A stretch of 14,123 nt of DNA from UBA1413 sp964395045 (GTDB taxonomy: Bacteria; Bacteroidota; Bacteroidia; Bacteroidales; Prolixibacteraceae): the NCBI GenBank assembly GCA_964395045.1, contig CAYNBE010000083.1, positions 1 through 14,123 on the forward strand. Reading direction: 5' to 3'. A program made the position numbers and the translations under genes. The notes under the pieces were generated by a model that made no database searches, was not told the origin of the DNA, and saw only the letters and a list, made by a program, of their open reading frames with translations. This document shows, piece by piece, positions 1 through 8,033 of the stretch; position 1 is the first letter of the stretch; the number at the start of each line of letters is the position of its first letter.

Positions 1-467
1 AAAATGTAGTAGTAAATGAAGTAATACCCCAAATAATATTGGGGTAATGTGAATATTAATATACAATTAACTTTAGTACCCCTATTTTTTATTTTACCTA
101 CAGAAAAACGCAGCGGAAGTGTTAATTTGTTTGGATTTATGTTATGAATATTTATTTTAGTTCATATTAATGACAATTAATAGAAATATGTAAATAAATA
201 TCACAATTAACAATCATGATGATGAGTGGGAATGTGATAATGTCAGGAAGTGAAACTGGCTTTTCGGGTATCTTTCACTGCCAGAATATCCCGCCCACGA
301 ATTTGGACATGGAGGGGGTGTGAAGGGGAGGATTTTTTAGCCCCTGATCATGTCAGCCTGTGTATACTGAACACATTATTTACGAATGGTCAATGAAGGA
401 AAACAGAGCGGGGCAACAAGATTTTCTTTCAAGAATGACCGGAAATAGGGGGTGCTTTTTCCCGGTG
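1..467. other. noncoding region at window start
   Basis: No credible gene is seen on either strand. Bases 1-230 are very AT-rich; 240-467 approach the composition of the genes. A plus-strand frame at 360-599 runs into the antisense of the mtgA 3' end and has no protein-like character, so it is not called. The region lies downstream of the minus-strand mtgA. Around 433-468 there is an imperfect inverted repeat (TGACCGG...CCCGGTGTCA) immediately after the mtgA stop, which could fold in the mtgA transcript, but it lacks a T-run and is not called as a terminator. Confidence 0.6.
25..46. repeat. 8-bp inverted repeat (hairpin)
   Basis: TACCCCAA and TTGGGGTA form a perfect 8-bp stem around a six-base AT loop, inside a very AT-rich stretch. 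No T-run follows directly on either strand, so it is not a canonical terminator. It could be the stem of a transcript end from a gene left of the window, or a protein-binding palindrome. Confidence 0.5.
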
Positions 468-1151
468 TCATTTCTTCTTCAACGGACCATATTGTTGGAT
501 TTGTTCCATGATCCAGTTTATTCGTCCGGAAATATATGGGCCCGGATTGGAAGCGCTGTATTTCAATGGATTGGGAAGAATGGCGGCAATGGCTGCTGAC
601 TGACGGACTGAAAGTTTGGATGCAGGAATCCCGAAATATATATTTGCCGCAGCCTCTGCTCCGTAGATACCATCCCCGGTTTCAATAATGTTGAGGTAAA
701 CATCAAGGATTCTCTTTTTGCTCCAGAAGAGTTCGATCAATGCGGTAAACCAGGCTTCAAGTCCCTTTCTGAACCAGCTACGTCCCGGCCAGAGAAACAG
801 GTTCTTTGCTGTTTGCTGCGAGATGGTGCTTGCCCCCCTCAGCCTCTTCGTACCATTTTCCGATTCCTTCACCGCCTGACGGATAGCATCAAAGTCAAAT
901 CCGTTGTGATTGAAGAAGTTCTGATCTTCGGCACAAATGACAGCGACGCGAAGCTTGTCAGGAATCTGCTTCCCCGAAATCCATCTGTGTTCCCATCTAA
1001 GAGGTTTGTTATCAAGCACCTGATCAACGCACCGGATCATCATCAGGGGAGTCAGGTTCACCGGCATCCATTTGTACAACAGAACAAAAAAAAGTGATGA
1101 CCCCGTGAACAGGACTCCCAGACAGAGCAATATCCGGAGCAGCCTTTTCAT
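468..1151 (-). CDS. mtgA: monofunctional biosynthetic peptidoglycan glycosyltransferase
   Basis: This 227-residue protein is a GT51 enzyme that polymerises lipid II into glycan strands at the outer face of the inner membrane, without a transpeptidase domain. An N-terminal membrane anchor spans about residues 4-26. The GT51 motifs appear in order: EDQNFFNHNG (75-84, with catalytic Glu75), GASTISQQTAKNLFL (106-120), KRILDVYLNIIETG (146-159) and QSAAIAAILPNP (184-195). Length is normal for MtgA. The ATG at 1151 follows the stop of the upstream esterase gene by 9 nt, so the two are probably co-transcribed, although their functions are not obviously linked. No key residue is missing. The assignment is secure; only the physiological role beside class A penicillin-binding proteins is open. 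Confidence 0.93.
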   Translation of the reverse strand: MKRLLRILLCLGVLFTGSSLFFVLLYKWMPVNLTPLMMIRCVDQVLDNKPLRWEHRWISGKQIPDKLRVAVICAEDQNFFNHNGFDFDAIRQAVKESENGTKRLRGASTISQQTAKNLFLWPGRSWFRKGLEAWFTALIELFWSKKRILDVYLNIIETGDGIYGAEAAANIYFGIPASKLSVRQSAAIAAILPNPLKYSASNPGPYISGRINWIMEQIQQYGPLKKK

Positions 1152-1160
1152 GGGAAAGGG

Positions 1161-2576
1161 TTATTTTTCCCAGTTATCGGTGCGGAAGGAGGAGGCAGGC
1201 AATCCTTCGGTATTGAATAGTTCACCAACCACAAAATCATCAAAAGCATACCTGACTGCCACCGGATTGGCAACTGATGAGTACAGTGTGATCCCCGAAT
1301 TGGTGATGATGGCCCTGGCCGGGTAGAATCGCTGGTTTTCGCCTGCTACCTTGAATGTGGTGATTTCTTTTCCATACGACGTGAGTCCGTTGCCTGCGTG
1401 GTCAAATGTGAGGTGAATGAGGTTTCCTTCGGTTTTCATTTCCCTGAAAATGGGGCCAGAATATTCAAATCCCTTCTTGCCATAGGCATCAGCGAGGGCA
1501 AGGTATGCAAGCCTTTCTCCAGCTGCTTTTTTATTGGCTGGGTGGATAACATCCTTTTCTCCTGTATCCAGAATGCAGGCCATCCCTGTATGGGGGAGAA
1601 GGGTCGATGCTTTTAATTGTGCCTCCCTCAGAAATGCGGAGTTTTGCCCGTAGAATCCATAATCGTACGGGGCAATCTGGACATAGTAAAACGGAAAATC
1701 ACCGATACCCCAGATATTCCTCCAGTCTTCAATTAATCCGGGCATCAGTTTCAGGTATCGGTCGGGCTCGGTCCGGTTAGACTCACCCTGGTACCAGATT
1801 GCTCCCCTGATTGAATATCCCGCCATCGGATGGATCATGGCATTGTACAGGACAGTTGGTGTTTGATGAGAAAAGTCACCCGTCAGATCCGGACCGGGAA
1901 GTTTTACAAAGTCAAATTTTCCCAGGCCGGCCGCGCTGATCCATGGTTCGATTCTGGTTCCCCCCCAGGCTGAACAAACCAATCCGACCGGAACACCCAA
2001 TGCTTTTCTGATCATGCTCCCGAAAAACCATGCAGTGGCACTGAATTCAGCCACATTCTCCGGCAGGCATTCCTTCCATTGTCCTGTAAAATCTTCCTGT
2101 GGAGCAAGATTTGCTTTACGTTCGACCGTAAACAAACGAATCCCGGGATCAGCAGAAGTGGCAATGGCTTCATTTGAGCCCAGAACCGGCTGGTTGCGAT
2201 ATCCCTTCATTTTCATCTCCATGTTTGATTGTCCGGAGCATATCCATACTTCGCCGATCAAAACATCCCGAAGTATCAAGGGTTTTCCGTCTGAAACCGA
2301 AATTATATATGGTCCTCCGGCTGGCGGAGTTTTTACTTTCACCTTCCAGTTCCCTTTTTCGTCGGCTTTGGCATTGTAATTTTTTTTCTCCCATGAGGGA
2401 ATCACCACAACTGTTCTGCCGGGGGTGGCAGTTCCCCAGATGGGGGCATCGCTCATTTGCTGCAGCACCATATGGTCGCCGAAAATGGCGGGAAGCTTAA
2501 TTTCTGCATGTGATACTGCAGGAACCAGTGCAAAAAGTACAATGACAGATGTTAGGTAAAATATTCTTTTTAACAT
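1161..2576 (-). CDS. secreted SGNH-type acetylesterase (sialate O-acetylesterase family)
   Basis: This 471-residue secreted protein removes O-acetyl groups from glycans. A signal peptide (about residues 1-24, ending VSHA) predicts export to the periplasm. The SGNH-fold blocks are visible: GEVWICSGQSNME (108-120, nucleophile Ser117), SAWGGTRIEPW (202-212), GAIWYQGESN (258-267, Asn267) and DVIHP (342-346, the Asp-x-x-His pair). The N-terminal LPAIFGDHMVLQQ segment (28-40) is characteristic of the sialate O-acetylesterase family. Many Bacteroidetes members act on acetylated plant glycans rather than sialic acid. The divergent neighbour is a GH26 mannanase-like lipoprotein, so an acetyl-mannan esterase role is a reasonable inference. 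No nan genes are nearby. The substrate cannot be read from sequence. Confidence 0.88.
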   Translation of the reverse strand: MLKRIFYLTSVIVLFALVPAVSHAEIKLPAIFGDHMVLQQMSDAPIWGTATPGRTVVVIPSWEKKNYNAKADEKGNWKVKVKTPPAGGPYIISVSDGKPLILRDVLIGEVWICSGQSNMEMKMKGYRNQPVLGSNEAIATSADPGIRLFTVERKANLAPQEDFTGQWKECLPENVAEFSATAWFFGSMIRKALGVPVGLVCSAWGGTRIEPWISAAGLGKFDFVKLPGPDLTGDFSHQTPTVLYNAMIHPMAGYSIRGAIWYQGESNRTEPDRYLKLMPGLIEDWRNIWGIGDFPFYYVQIAPYDYGFYGQNSAFLREAQLKASTLLPHTGMACILDTGEKDVIHPANKKAAGERLAYLALADAYGKKGFEYSGPIFREMKTEGNLIHLTFDHAGNGLTSYGKEITTFKVAGENQRFYPARAIITNSGITLYSSVANPVAVRYAFDDFVVGELFNTEGLPASSFRTDNWEK

Positions 2577-2601
2577 GTTGGTTGTTTTTATTTTCAGGAT
2601 C

Positions 2602-2609
2602 CAAAAATA
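2602..2609 (-). promoter_or_regulatory. candidate -7 promoter box for the acetylesterase gene
   Basis: Read on the minus strand this is TATTTTTG, an exact fit to the Bacteroidetes -7 consensus TAnnTTTG. It lies about 25 nt upstream of the esterase ATG, giving a short leader. No convincing TTTG-like -33 element is seen at the usual spacing, so this is only a candidate. Confidence 0.35.
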
Positions 2610-2739
2610 ATCATTTTGATTGAAAGAAGTGATAAAACCGGGTCGAATAACAACATTTCAACCTTTGCTGAAGCACTGAAGAGGGTAGAACTGTTTCAAT
2701 ATTCAGGAATAGCATGGTGCAGTGCTCCAGGTTTCCCGT

Positions 2740-2754
2740 TACCTGTTTCAGGTA
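2740..2754. repeat. 15-nt palindrome in the divergent intergenic region
   Basis: TACCTG-TTT-CAGGTA, 6-bp arms with a three-base centre, sits between the divergent esterase and GH26 genes. A wider inverted repeat, AGCACTG (2672-2678) and CAGTGCT (2720-2726), lies beside it. Either could be an operator for the two glycan genes; chance occurrence is also possible. Confidence 0.3.
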
Positions 2755-2845
2755 GGGGTGAATGATTGTTTTTCTGCTTTAGGCAGCAATAAAGTCGAAG
2801 CGATTTGTTAACTTGGCAGAAACAAACCATCAAACCTGTACTGAA

Positions 2846-3964
2846 ATGAATAGACTATGCTTTTTTTTGCTGATGACCTGGATTGTTGGAGGTGCAGCCT
2901 GTGTCAGGAAACCGCAACCGGTTGATCCGGAGGCCACTCATGAAACCCGGGCCCTTTTCACAAACCTGATGAAACTTTCGGAAAACCATATCCTTTTTGG
3001 TCACCAGCATGCCACGGAGTATGGACATGGATGGATTGGGGAACCCGGCCGGTCGGATGTGAAATCGGTTTGTGGTTCACATCCGGCGGTAATCGGAGTC
3101 GATTTGAACGGATTCTCGGGATTTTCCGGAGATTTGATCACCCGGTCGATGGAAGAAGTCAGAAAGAATGTGACCGATACTTACAACCGCGGAGGTGTTT
3201 CAACGGTAGCCTGGCATTTCAACAATCCGGTCTCAGCCGGAGGATTTTATTGGGTTGATTCTGTTTCATTGCCTGCCGTAAAATACATTATCCCCGGAGG
3301 AAGCGCACATGGAACATATAAGGAAATTCTGACAAGGATCGGAAACTGGGCACTATCGGTCAGGGGAGCCGACGGAAAGCCCGTACCGATGATTTTCCGT
3401 CCGTTCCATGAATTTGACGGCGATTGGTTCTGGTGGGGAAAATCGCATTGTTCGCGTGAGGAATTTATCTCACTTTGGCGTTTTACGGTTTCATTCCTGC
3501 GTGATACCATGAATGTGCATCAGTTTCTGTATGCTTTTTCTCCCGATAACCGGTTCAATTCCGAAGAGCAATTCCTCGAGCGTTATCCCGGAGATGATTG
3601 GGTGGATCTTGTCGGCATGGACAACTATGGTGATTTCGGGAGAGACCGCTATGACATTGAAACAGGCGCAGCCAAACTGAAGATCGTTTCCGACTATGCC
3701 GAGAAAGCAGGAAAACTCGCAGCATTCACCGAAACCGGACTGGAATCGGTACCGAACCCCGAATGGTGGACCGGAACCCTTCTCAAGGCGTTGAAAATGC
3801 ACCGGATGCGATTGTGTTATGTACTGGTGTGGAGAAATGATTCACAAAGCCCGACACACTATTATGCCCCTTTTCCAGGACAGGTCAGTGTGCCTGACTT
3901 CATCCGTTTTTATATGGATCCGTTTACCTTGTTCGAGAAAGATCTGAAAAATATATACAAATAG
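2846..3964 (+). CDS. GH26 family beta-mannanase-like lipoprotein
   Basis: The protein is a glycoside hydrolase family 26 enzyme, most likely an endo-1,4-beta-mannosidase. With the ATG at 2846 it has 372 residues. The frame is open from a TTG at 2813, but the ATG puts a hydrophobic signal directly at the N-terminus, ending in VGGAAC (Cys19), a loose lipobox that predicts an outer-membrane lipoprotein. Visible GH26 features are GHQHATEYG (52-60), FRPFHEFDGDWFWWG with acid/base Glu189, GMDNYGD (about 257-263), TETG with nucleophile Glu296, and VLVWRND near the C-terminus. It is divergent from an acetylesterase gene, which fits attack on acetylated mannan. No SusC/SusD pair is in the window, so this is not a full polysaccharide utilisation locus. 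Other GH26 activities, such as exo-mannobiohydrolase or beta-1,3-xylanase, cannot be excluded. Confidence 0.87.
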   Translation: MNRLCFFLLMTWIVGGAACVRKPQPVDPEATHETRALFTNLMKLSENHILFGHQHATEYGHGWIGEPGRSDVKSVCGSHPAVIGVDLNGFSGFSGDLITRSMEEVRKNVTDTYNRGGVSTVAWHFNNPVSAGGFYWVDSVSLPAVKYIIPGGSAHGTYKEILTRIGNWALSVRGADGKPVPMIFRPFHEFDGDWFWWGKSHCSREEFISLWRFTVSFLRDTMNVHQFLYAFSPDNRFNSEEQFLERYPGDDWVDLVGMDNYGDFGRDRYDIETGAAKLKIVSDYAEKAGKLAAFTETGLESVPNPEWWTGTLLKALKMHRMRLCYVLVWRNDSQSPTHYYAPFPGQVSVPDFIRFYMDPFTLFEKDLKNIYK

Positions 3965-3973
3965 TACCAGGAT

Positions 3974-4105
3974 TTACCGCTCAAGGATTTTGCCCAACAT
4001 TCCGGCTCCGCCTTCTTTCCTGGCATTTCTGCCAAAAATGGAAAGTTTCCTGATCAGTTTGGAGATAGGTAATTTCGTGTGACTGCATATGCTCTTTTTT
4101 GTCAA
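3974..4105 (-). CDS. possible small ORF or gene remnant, 43 residues
   Basis: On the minus strand a frame runs from a TTG at 4105 to a TAA at 3974 and encodes a basic 43-residue peptide that includes KLPISKLIRKLSIFG and, near its end, GGAGMLGKILER. Codon choice (ATC, AGG, GGA, GGC) resembles the neighbouring genes and the sequence reads like a real protein tail, though I recognise no family. A purine-rich GAGGGA lies about 10 nt upstream of the TTG. A second minus-strand frame starts at an ATG near 4135 and overlaps it, so this may instead be the 3' end of a longer gene broken by a frameshift. A chance open frame is also possible at this length. Confidence 0.25.
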   Translation of the reverse strand: MTKKSICSHTKLPISKLIRKLSIFGRNARKEGGAGMLGKILER

Positions 4106-4176
4106 AATTGCCGATTCCCTCTGAATCCGGATTCATGGTCCCGGAGATATCTTCAACATTTTAATCGGTCATCCGG

Positions 4177-4206
4177 TTGGTCTGTCAAGGTTTTTTGCGT
4201 AATTTG
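4177..4206 (+). promoter_or_regulatory. candidate promoter for the pseudouridine synthase gene
   Basis: TTGG at 4177 and TAATTTG at 4200 are separated by 19 nt. The second element is one base shorter than the TAnnTTTG consensus. It lies about 22 nt before the ATG. Weak support. Confidence 0.3.
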
Positions 4207-4227
4207 CATACATAAAAGAACATAACC

Positions 4228-5334
4228 ATGAGAACACAAAACCAGGGCAGCACAAGGGGTAAATCCCGTCAAGGGCAATGGCCGGTTAGCGGAGGCAGGA
4301 AAGCTTTCAGGTCAGGGCAATTCCAGGGTTCCCGGTTACAGGTGAAACCGGGAGTCGGTGCAGGAAGCGGAGGACGGAACAGCGCTGCATCAGGGGCACA
4401 AAGAGTAGGAGCAAAAGAAAAGGGCCGGCGGATTACCCTTGGCGAGGTTCGTTCCCGTGAAAATCTACGATCGGTTGAAACACGCAGGGAACGTCAGATC
4501 GGTAGAAACTCACAGGCGAAAAAACTGGTTCTCAGAAGTGAAAAGCGTCCTTCAAAGGCGATGTTGCTCAGGGAACTGGGGCACACAACTGAAAAACCGG
4601 CTCTCAAACATTCGGTTGAAAAGGGAGATATGATCCGTCTGAACAAATTCATAGCGAATGCGGGAATCTGTTCCCGCCGTGAAGCTGATACTTACATCCA
4701 TGCTGGTGTTGTAAAGGTAAACGGCCAGGTGGTAACAGAACTCGGGACAAAAGTTTCGCCAACCGATGAGATTCGTTTTGATGACAGGATTATCAGGGCT
4801 GAAAGAAAAGTATATGTGTTGCTGAACAAACCCAAGGATGTTGTAACCACCACCGATGACCCCCATGCAGAACGGACGGTCATGGACCTTGTTAAAGACG
4901 CCTGCGAGGAACGAATTTTTCCGGTAGGGCGTCTCGACCGCAATACCACAGGACTGCTTCTTCTGACCAATGATGGGGAACTTACGAAAAAACTTACCCA
5001 TCCGAGCCACAAAGTGGAGAAAGTATATCAGGTAAAGCTTGACAAAACCGTTTCAGTACATGATATGCAAACCATTGCCAACGGAATGGAACTCGAAGAT
5101 GGATTCATTGCTGCCGATGTGGTAAGTTTTGTGGAAGGTGAAGATAAAGATACGGTTGGAATTGAAATCCACTCCGGACGCCACCGGATTGTAAGGAGAA
5201 TATTTGAAAAACTGGGGTACAAGGTAAAGGCTCTCGACCGGGTATCTTTTGCCGGCCTTACCAAAAAAAATCTGCCAAGGGGAAGGTGGAGACTGTTGTC
5301 ACCACGTGAAGTATCTTATCTGAAAATGAAGTGA
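4228..5334 (+). CDS. RluB/RsuA-family 23S rRNA pseudouridine synthase with basic N-terminal extension
   Basis: The protein isomerises a specific uridine to pseudouridine in rRNA; RluB of E. coli modifies 23S rRNA position 2605. Of 368 residues, the first 130 or so form a low-complexity Arg/Gly/Ser/Gln/Lys-rich extension with no recognisable fold. An S4 RNA-binding domain follows (about 136-183, beginning IRLNKFIANAGICSRREAD). The catalytic domain has the family motif GRLDRNTTGLLLLTNDG (234-250, catalytic Asp237) and a C-terminal GRHRIVRRIFEKLGY block. An internal Met135 would give a protein of standard RluB size, but the frame is open from the ATG at 4228, and long basic extensions are common in Bacteroidetes homologues. 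RluB, RsuA and RluE/F-like specificities cannot be told apart with certainty; RluB is the likeliest. Confidence 0.88.
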   Translation: MRTQNQGSTRGKSRQGQWPVSGGRKAFRSGQFQGSRLQVKPGVGAGSGGRNSAASGAQRVGAKEKGRRITLGEVRSRENLRSVETRRERQIGRNSQAKKLVLRSEKRPSKAMLLRELGHTTEKPALKHSVEKGDMIRLNKFIANAGICSRREADTYIHAGVVKVNGQVVTELGTKVSPTDEIRFDDRIIRAERKVYVLLNKPKDVVTTTDDPHAERTVMDLVKDACEERIFPVGRLDRNTTGLLLLTNDGELTKKLTHPSHKVEKVYQVKLDKTVSVHDMQTIANGMELEDGFIAADVVSFVEGEDKDTVGIEIHSGRHRIVRRIFEKLGYKVKALDRVSFAGLTKKNLPRGRWRLLSPREVSYLKMK

Positions 5335-5384
5335 CAGAAAAAAGAGTCTCTTCCCTGTAATATTTTTACCTGGAGTGTGACCAA

Positions 5385-5882
5385 TTGTTAGGTTTGGAAA
5401 AGGAGTTTCTTAAAATAATCAGGGAGAACCAAGGGATTATCCACAAAGTTTGCAGTGTTTACTGCAACGAAGAAGAGGACCGGAGCGACCTTTTCCAGGA
5501 GATACTTGCGCAGTTGTGGAAATCATATCCTTCGTTCAGGAATGAATCGAAGGTTTCAACCTGGATGTACAGGGTTGCCCTGAACACTGCCATCACTTCA
5601 TACAGAAAATCAAAGAAACAACAGGGGTTCGCCCGGTTAACCGACGCCAACCTGCAGATTGCCGAAGATACTCAACCGATAGAAATCTCCGAGAATATCA
5701 TGTTGCTCAGAAAGGCTGTTGAGAGGCTCACCGGAATCGAGAAACCGATCATCCTTCTTTTCCTTGAAGATAAAAGTTATGAGGAAATTGCTGAAATTAC
5801 CGGTATTACACAAAACTACGTAAGGGTGAAGATGAACCGGATTAAAAAGAAACTCCGAATATTAATGACGTCTGAAGAATAG
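5385..5882 (+). CDS. ECF-type RNA polymerase sigma factor
   Basis: This 165-residue protein is an extracytoplasmic-function sigma-70 factor. Region 2 spans about 8-75, with DLFQEILAQLWKSYPSF (35-51) and STWMYRVALNTAI (58-70). Region 4 spans about 110-160, with a helix-turn-helix SYEEIAEITGITQNYVRVKM (131-150). There is no in-frame ATG between the upstream stop (TAA at 5358) and the conserved start of region 2, so a TTG at 5385 is the best start; GGAG at 5372-5375 lies 9 nt before it. The next gene begins 4 nt after the stop and encodes a membrane protein that may be its regulator. There is no SusC/FecR partner, so it is not the usual polysaccharide-linked anti-sigma arrangement. Target promoters are unknown. 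Confidence 0.9.
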   Translation: MLGLEKEFLKIIRENQGIIHKVCSVYCNEEEDRSDLFQEILAQLWKSYPSFRNESKVSTWMYRVALNTAITSYRKSKKQQGFARLTDANLQIAEDTQPIEISENIMLLRKAVERLTGIEKPIILLFLEDKSYEEIAEITGITQNYVRVKMNRIKKKLRILMTSEE

Positions 5883-5886
5883 CATC

Positions 5887-6528
5887 ATGGAACTAAATGA
5901 GCTGCAACAGGCATGGAAAAAACTCTCGTCGGACTCTTCGGTCCAACAGAGCCTTGACGAGGTTCAGATCAGGGCAATGCTCGGAAAGCGGACCAGAAGC
6001 CTGATGGACAGGATCGATGTCAACATCCGGATTGGTTTCGCTCTCATTTTGCTGTTATTTCTTGGCACCCTGCTATACGATTTTATACATCATACATCGA
6101 AACCGGTTGTCCCCACCTGGCTGATCGTTCTCGACAGTGTTGTCAACCTGTTGATTGTTGCACTCTTTGTATCGTTCATCGTTCATTATTACCGCATCAG
6201 GCGTCAATGCGGAAAGCTTTGCGATATCCGCCATACACTTCTGAAAGTCACCGGTGTTCTTTCATTGTACCAGCGTCTTTTTTCGATGGCACTGGTGATC
6301 ATTGTGCTCGATTCGGCCACGGGATTTATTTCAGGATTTTACACGAGTATTCATGCAAATCAGACTGCGGAGGGTTTTTTGTTTCCTGTACTGGTTATTG
6401 GGATACTCTTCCTGGTGATGATAACCACGTTGATTTTTCTCCTTTTGCGGTGGATTTTCCGGAAGAGTTACGGAAATTATCTTGACCAGCTCCGGAAAAT
6501 GCTGAGAGAACTGGATGAACCTTTCTGA
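5887..6528 (+). CDS. four-helix membrane protein, possible regulator of the adjacent sigma factor
   Basis: I do not recognise a named family. The 213-residue protein has a soluble N-terminus of about 45 residues (starting MELNELQQAWKKLSSD), four hydrophobic segments (about 48-66, 78-100, 131-152 and 165-190) and a short charged C-terminal tail. Its ATG is 4 nt after the sigma-factor stop, so the two are almost certainly translated from one transcript. A cytoplasmic N-terminus on a membrane protein, encoded directly after an ECF sigma gene, fits an anti-sigma factor, but no zinc-binding HxxxCxxC motif and no FecR domain are present. That role is inference from position only. Confidence 0.7.
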   Translation: MELNELQQAWKKLSSDSSVQQSLDEVQIRAMLGKRTRSLMDRIDVNIRIGFALILLLFLGTLLYDFIHHTSKPVVPTWLIVLDSVVNLLIVALFVSFIVHYYRIRRQCGKLCDIRHTLLKVTGVLSLYQRLFSMALVIIVLDSATGFISGFYTSIHANQTAEGFLFPVLVIGILFLVMITTLIFLLLRWIFRKSYGNYLDQLRKMLRELDEPF

Positions 6529-6578
6529 CCGGAGTTCTGTTCTTTCCTGTCAACAAGGCTGTGCAATTTCAGAGCATG

Positions 6579-6611
6579 TTTCTTCGTGAATGCCCTTTTC
6601 GCTTATTTTTG
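6579..6611 (+). promoter_or_regulatory. candidate promoter for glmM
   Basis: TATTTTTG at 6604-6611 matches TAnnTTTG exactly and TTTC at 6579 lies 21 nt before it, close to the TTTG -33 consensus. The box ends about 21 nt before the glmM ATG. It sits in a T-rich stretch, so a chance match is possible. Confidence 0.4.
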
Positions 6612-6632
6612 TTTTTTTTTTAACCATTTGTT

Positions 6633-8033
6633 ATGACATTGATCAGGTCTATATCAGGTATCCGGGGCACCATAGGCGGCAGGCAGGGCGAAGGATTAAG
6701 CCCGGTTGATATTGTGAAATTCACAGCTGCGTATGCTGAATGGGTGAAAGCCATGAAGGGGGATGGTGATGCAGTGGTCGTGGTGGGCAGGGATGCCCGT
6801 ATTTCCGGGCCGATGGTTAGCTCCCTAGTTGTATCGACTCTCACCGGAATGGGATTTCACGTGGTGGATATCGGGTTAGCAACCACCCCCACCACCGAAA
6901 TTGCGGTAACTCAAGAAAAGGCTGACGGAGGAATTATTGTGACAGCCAGTCACAATCCGCGGCAATGGAATGCGCTGAAGCTGCTGAACAGCAAAGGAGA
7001 GTTCCTTTCTGCTTCCGACGGCGAAGCCGTCCTTGCCATTGCCGATTCAGGTAGCTTTTCATTTGCCGGTGTCGACAGACTGGGATTCGTCATCAGGAAG
7101 GATTATTCAGCACGACATATTGAACTGGTGAAAGGGTTGGAACTGACAGACACTGAAGCAATCAGGAAAGCAGGGTTCCGGGTCGCCGTCGATGCGGTTA
7201 ATTCGGTGGGAGGAGTGGTGCTGCCACAGTTGTTGACGGCGCTTGGGGTAGGTGAAGTGATTGAGATCAATTGTGATCCATCGGGCCATTTTGCCCATAA
7301 TCCCGAACCCCTTGCCGAACACCTGTCGGAAACCTGTGAAATCATCAGGAGAAGCAAAGCGGATGTCGGATTTGTCACTGACCCGGATGTCGACAGGCTT
7401 GCTATTATCAACGAAGACGGCACTTTTTTCAACGAAGAGTACACGCTCGTAGCCTGTGCTGATTATGTTCTTGGCAGGACTCCCGGGAACACTGTCTCAA
7501 ACCTTTCGTCGAGCCGCGCACTCCGTGATATTACCCATAAACATGGCAGGAACTATTTTGCATCGGCTGTGGGCGAGGTGAATGTAGTCAGGGTGATGAA
7601 AGAGGCCGGAGCAGTGATCGGCGGAGAAGGGAACGGAGGGATCATCTATCCTCTCTGCCATTACGGAAGGGATGCTCTGGTTGGTATCGCCCTGTTCCTC
7701 TCCCATCTGGCACGGTCAGGCATGAAATGTTCGGAGCTTCGCCGCTCCTATCCCGACTATTTCATGTCGAAAAACAAAATTGAAACAGATCCCGGGATCG
7801 ACCTGGACCAAATCCTGGATGAAATAAAACGGAAATATCAGAATGAAAAAGTCACGGATACCGACGGCGTGAAAATTGATTTTTCCAGCTCCTGGGTCCA
7901 TCTGCGGAAGTCAAACACCGAACCGGTAATCAGAATATATTCCGAGGCACAGACTCTTCAGGATGCCGAACTGCTTTCGCTGAATATGATAGCTGAAATT
8001 AAAAGCCTTTTAGACTCTGCACTTAAAAAGTGA
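6633..8033 (+). CDS. glmM: phosphoglucosamine mutase
   Basis: GlmM converts glucosamine-6-phosphate to glucosamine-1-phosphate on the way to UDP-GlcNAc for peptidoglycan and lipopolysaccharide. The 466-residue protein has all four parts of the phosphohexomutase family: the active-site serine loop VTASHNPRQWNALKLL (103-118, phosphoserine Ser106), the metal-binding loop TDPDVDRLAI (249-258), the sugar-specificity loop GGEGNGGIIYP (330-340) and the phosphate-binding loop RKSNTEPVIRIYSEA (425-439). The N-terminus, MTLIRSISGIRGTIGG, is typical of Bacteroidetes GlmM. It starts at an ATG after a T-rich promoter-like stretch and is probably monocistronic. Its last 11 bp overlap the end of the convergent aldo/keto reductase gene. 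A phosphomannomutase or phosphoglucomutase activity is a less likely alternative. Confidence 0.9.
   Translation: MTLIRSISGIRGTIGGRQGEGLSPVDIVKFTAAYAEWVKAMKGDGDAVVVVGRDARISGPMVSSLVVSTLTGMGFHVVDIGLATTPTTEIAVTQEKADGGIIVTASHNPRQWNALKLLNSKGEFLSASDGEAVLAIADSGSFSFAGVDRLGFVIRKDYSARHIELVKGLELTDTEAIRKAGFRVAVDAVNSVGGVVLPQLLTALGVGEVIEINCDPSGHFAHNPEPLAEHLSETCEIIRRSKADVGFVTDPDVDRLAIINEDGTFFNEEYTLVACADYVLGRTPGNTVSNLSSSRALRDITHKHGRNYFASAVGEVNVVRVMKEAGAVIGGEGNGGIIYPLCHYGRDALVGIALFLSHLARSGMKCSELRRSYPDYFMSKNKIETDPGIDLDQILDEIKRKYQNEKVTDTDGVKIDFSSSWVHLRKSNTEPVIRIYSEAQTLQDAELLSLNMIAEIKSLLDSALKK

Noticed and set aside
360..599. A 79-codon plus-strand open frame in the window-start region.
   Set aside because: Most of it is antisense to the end of mtgA and its composition is not protein-like; no homologue is suggested.
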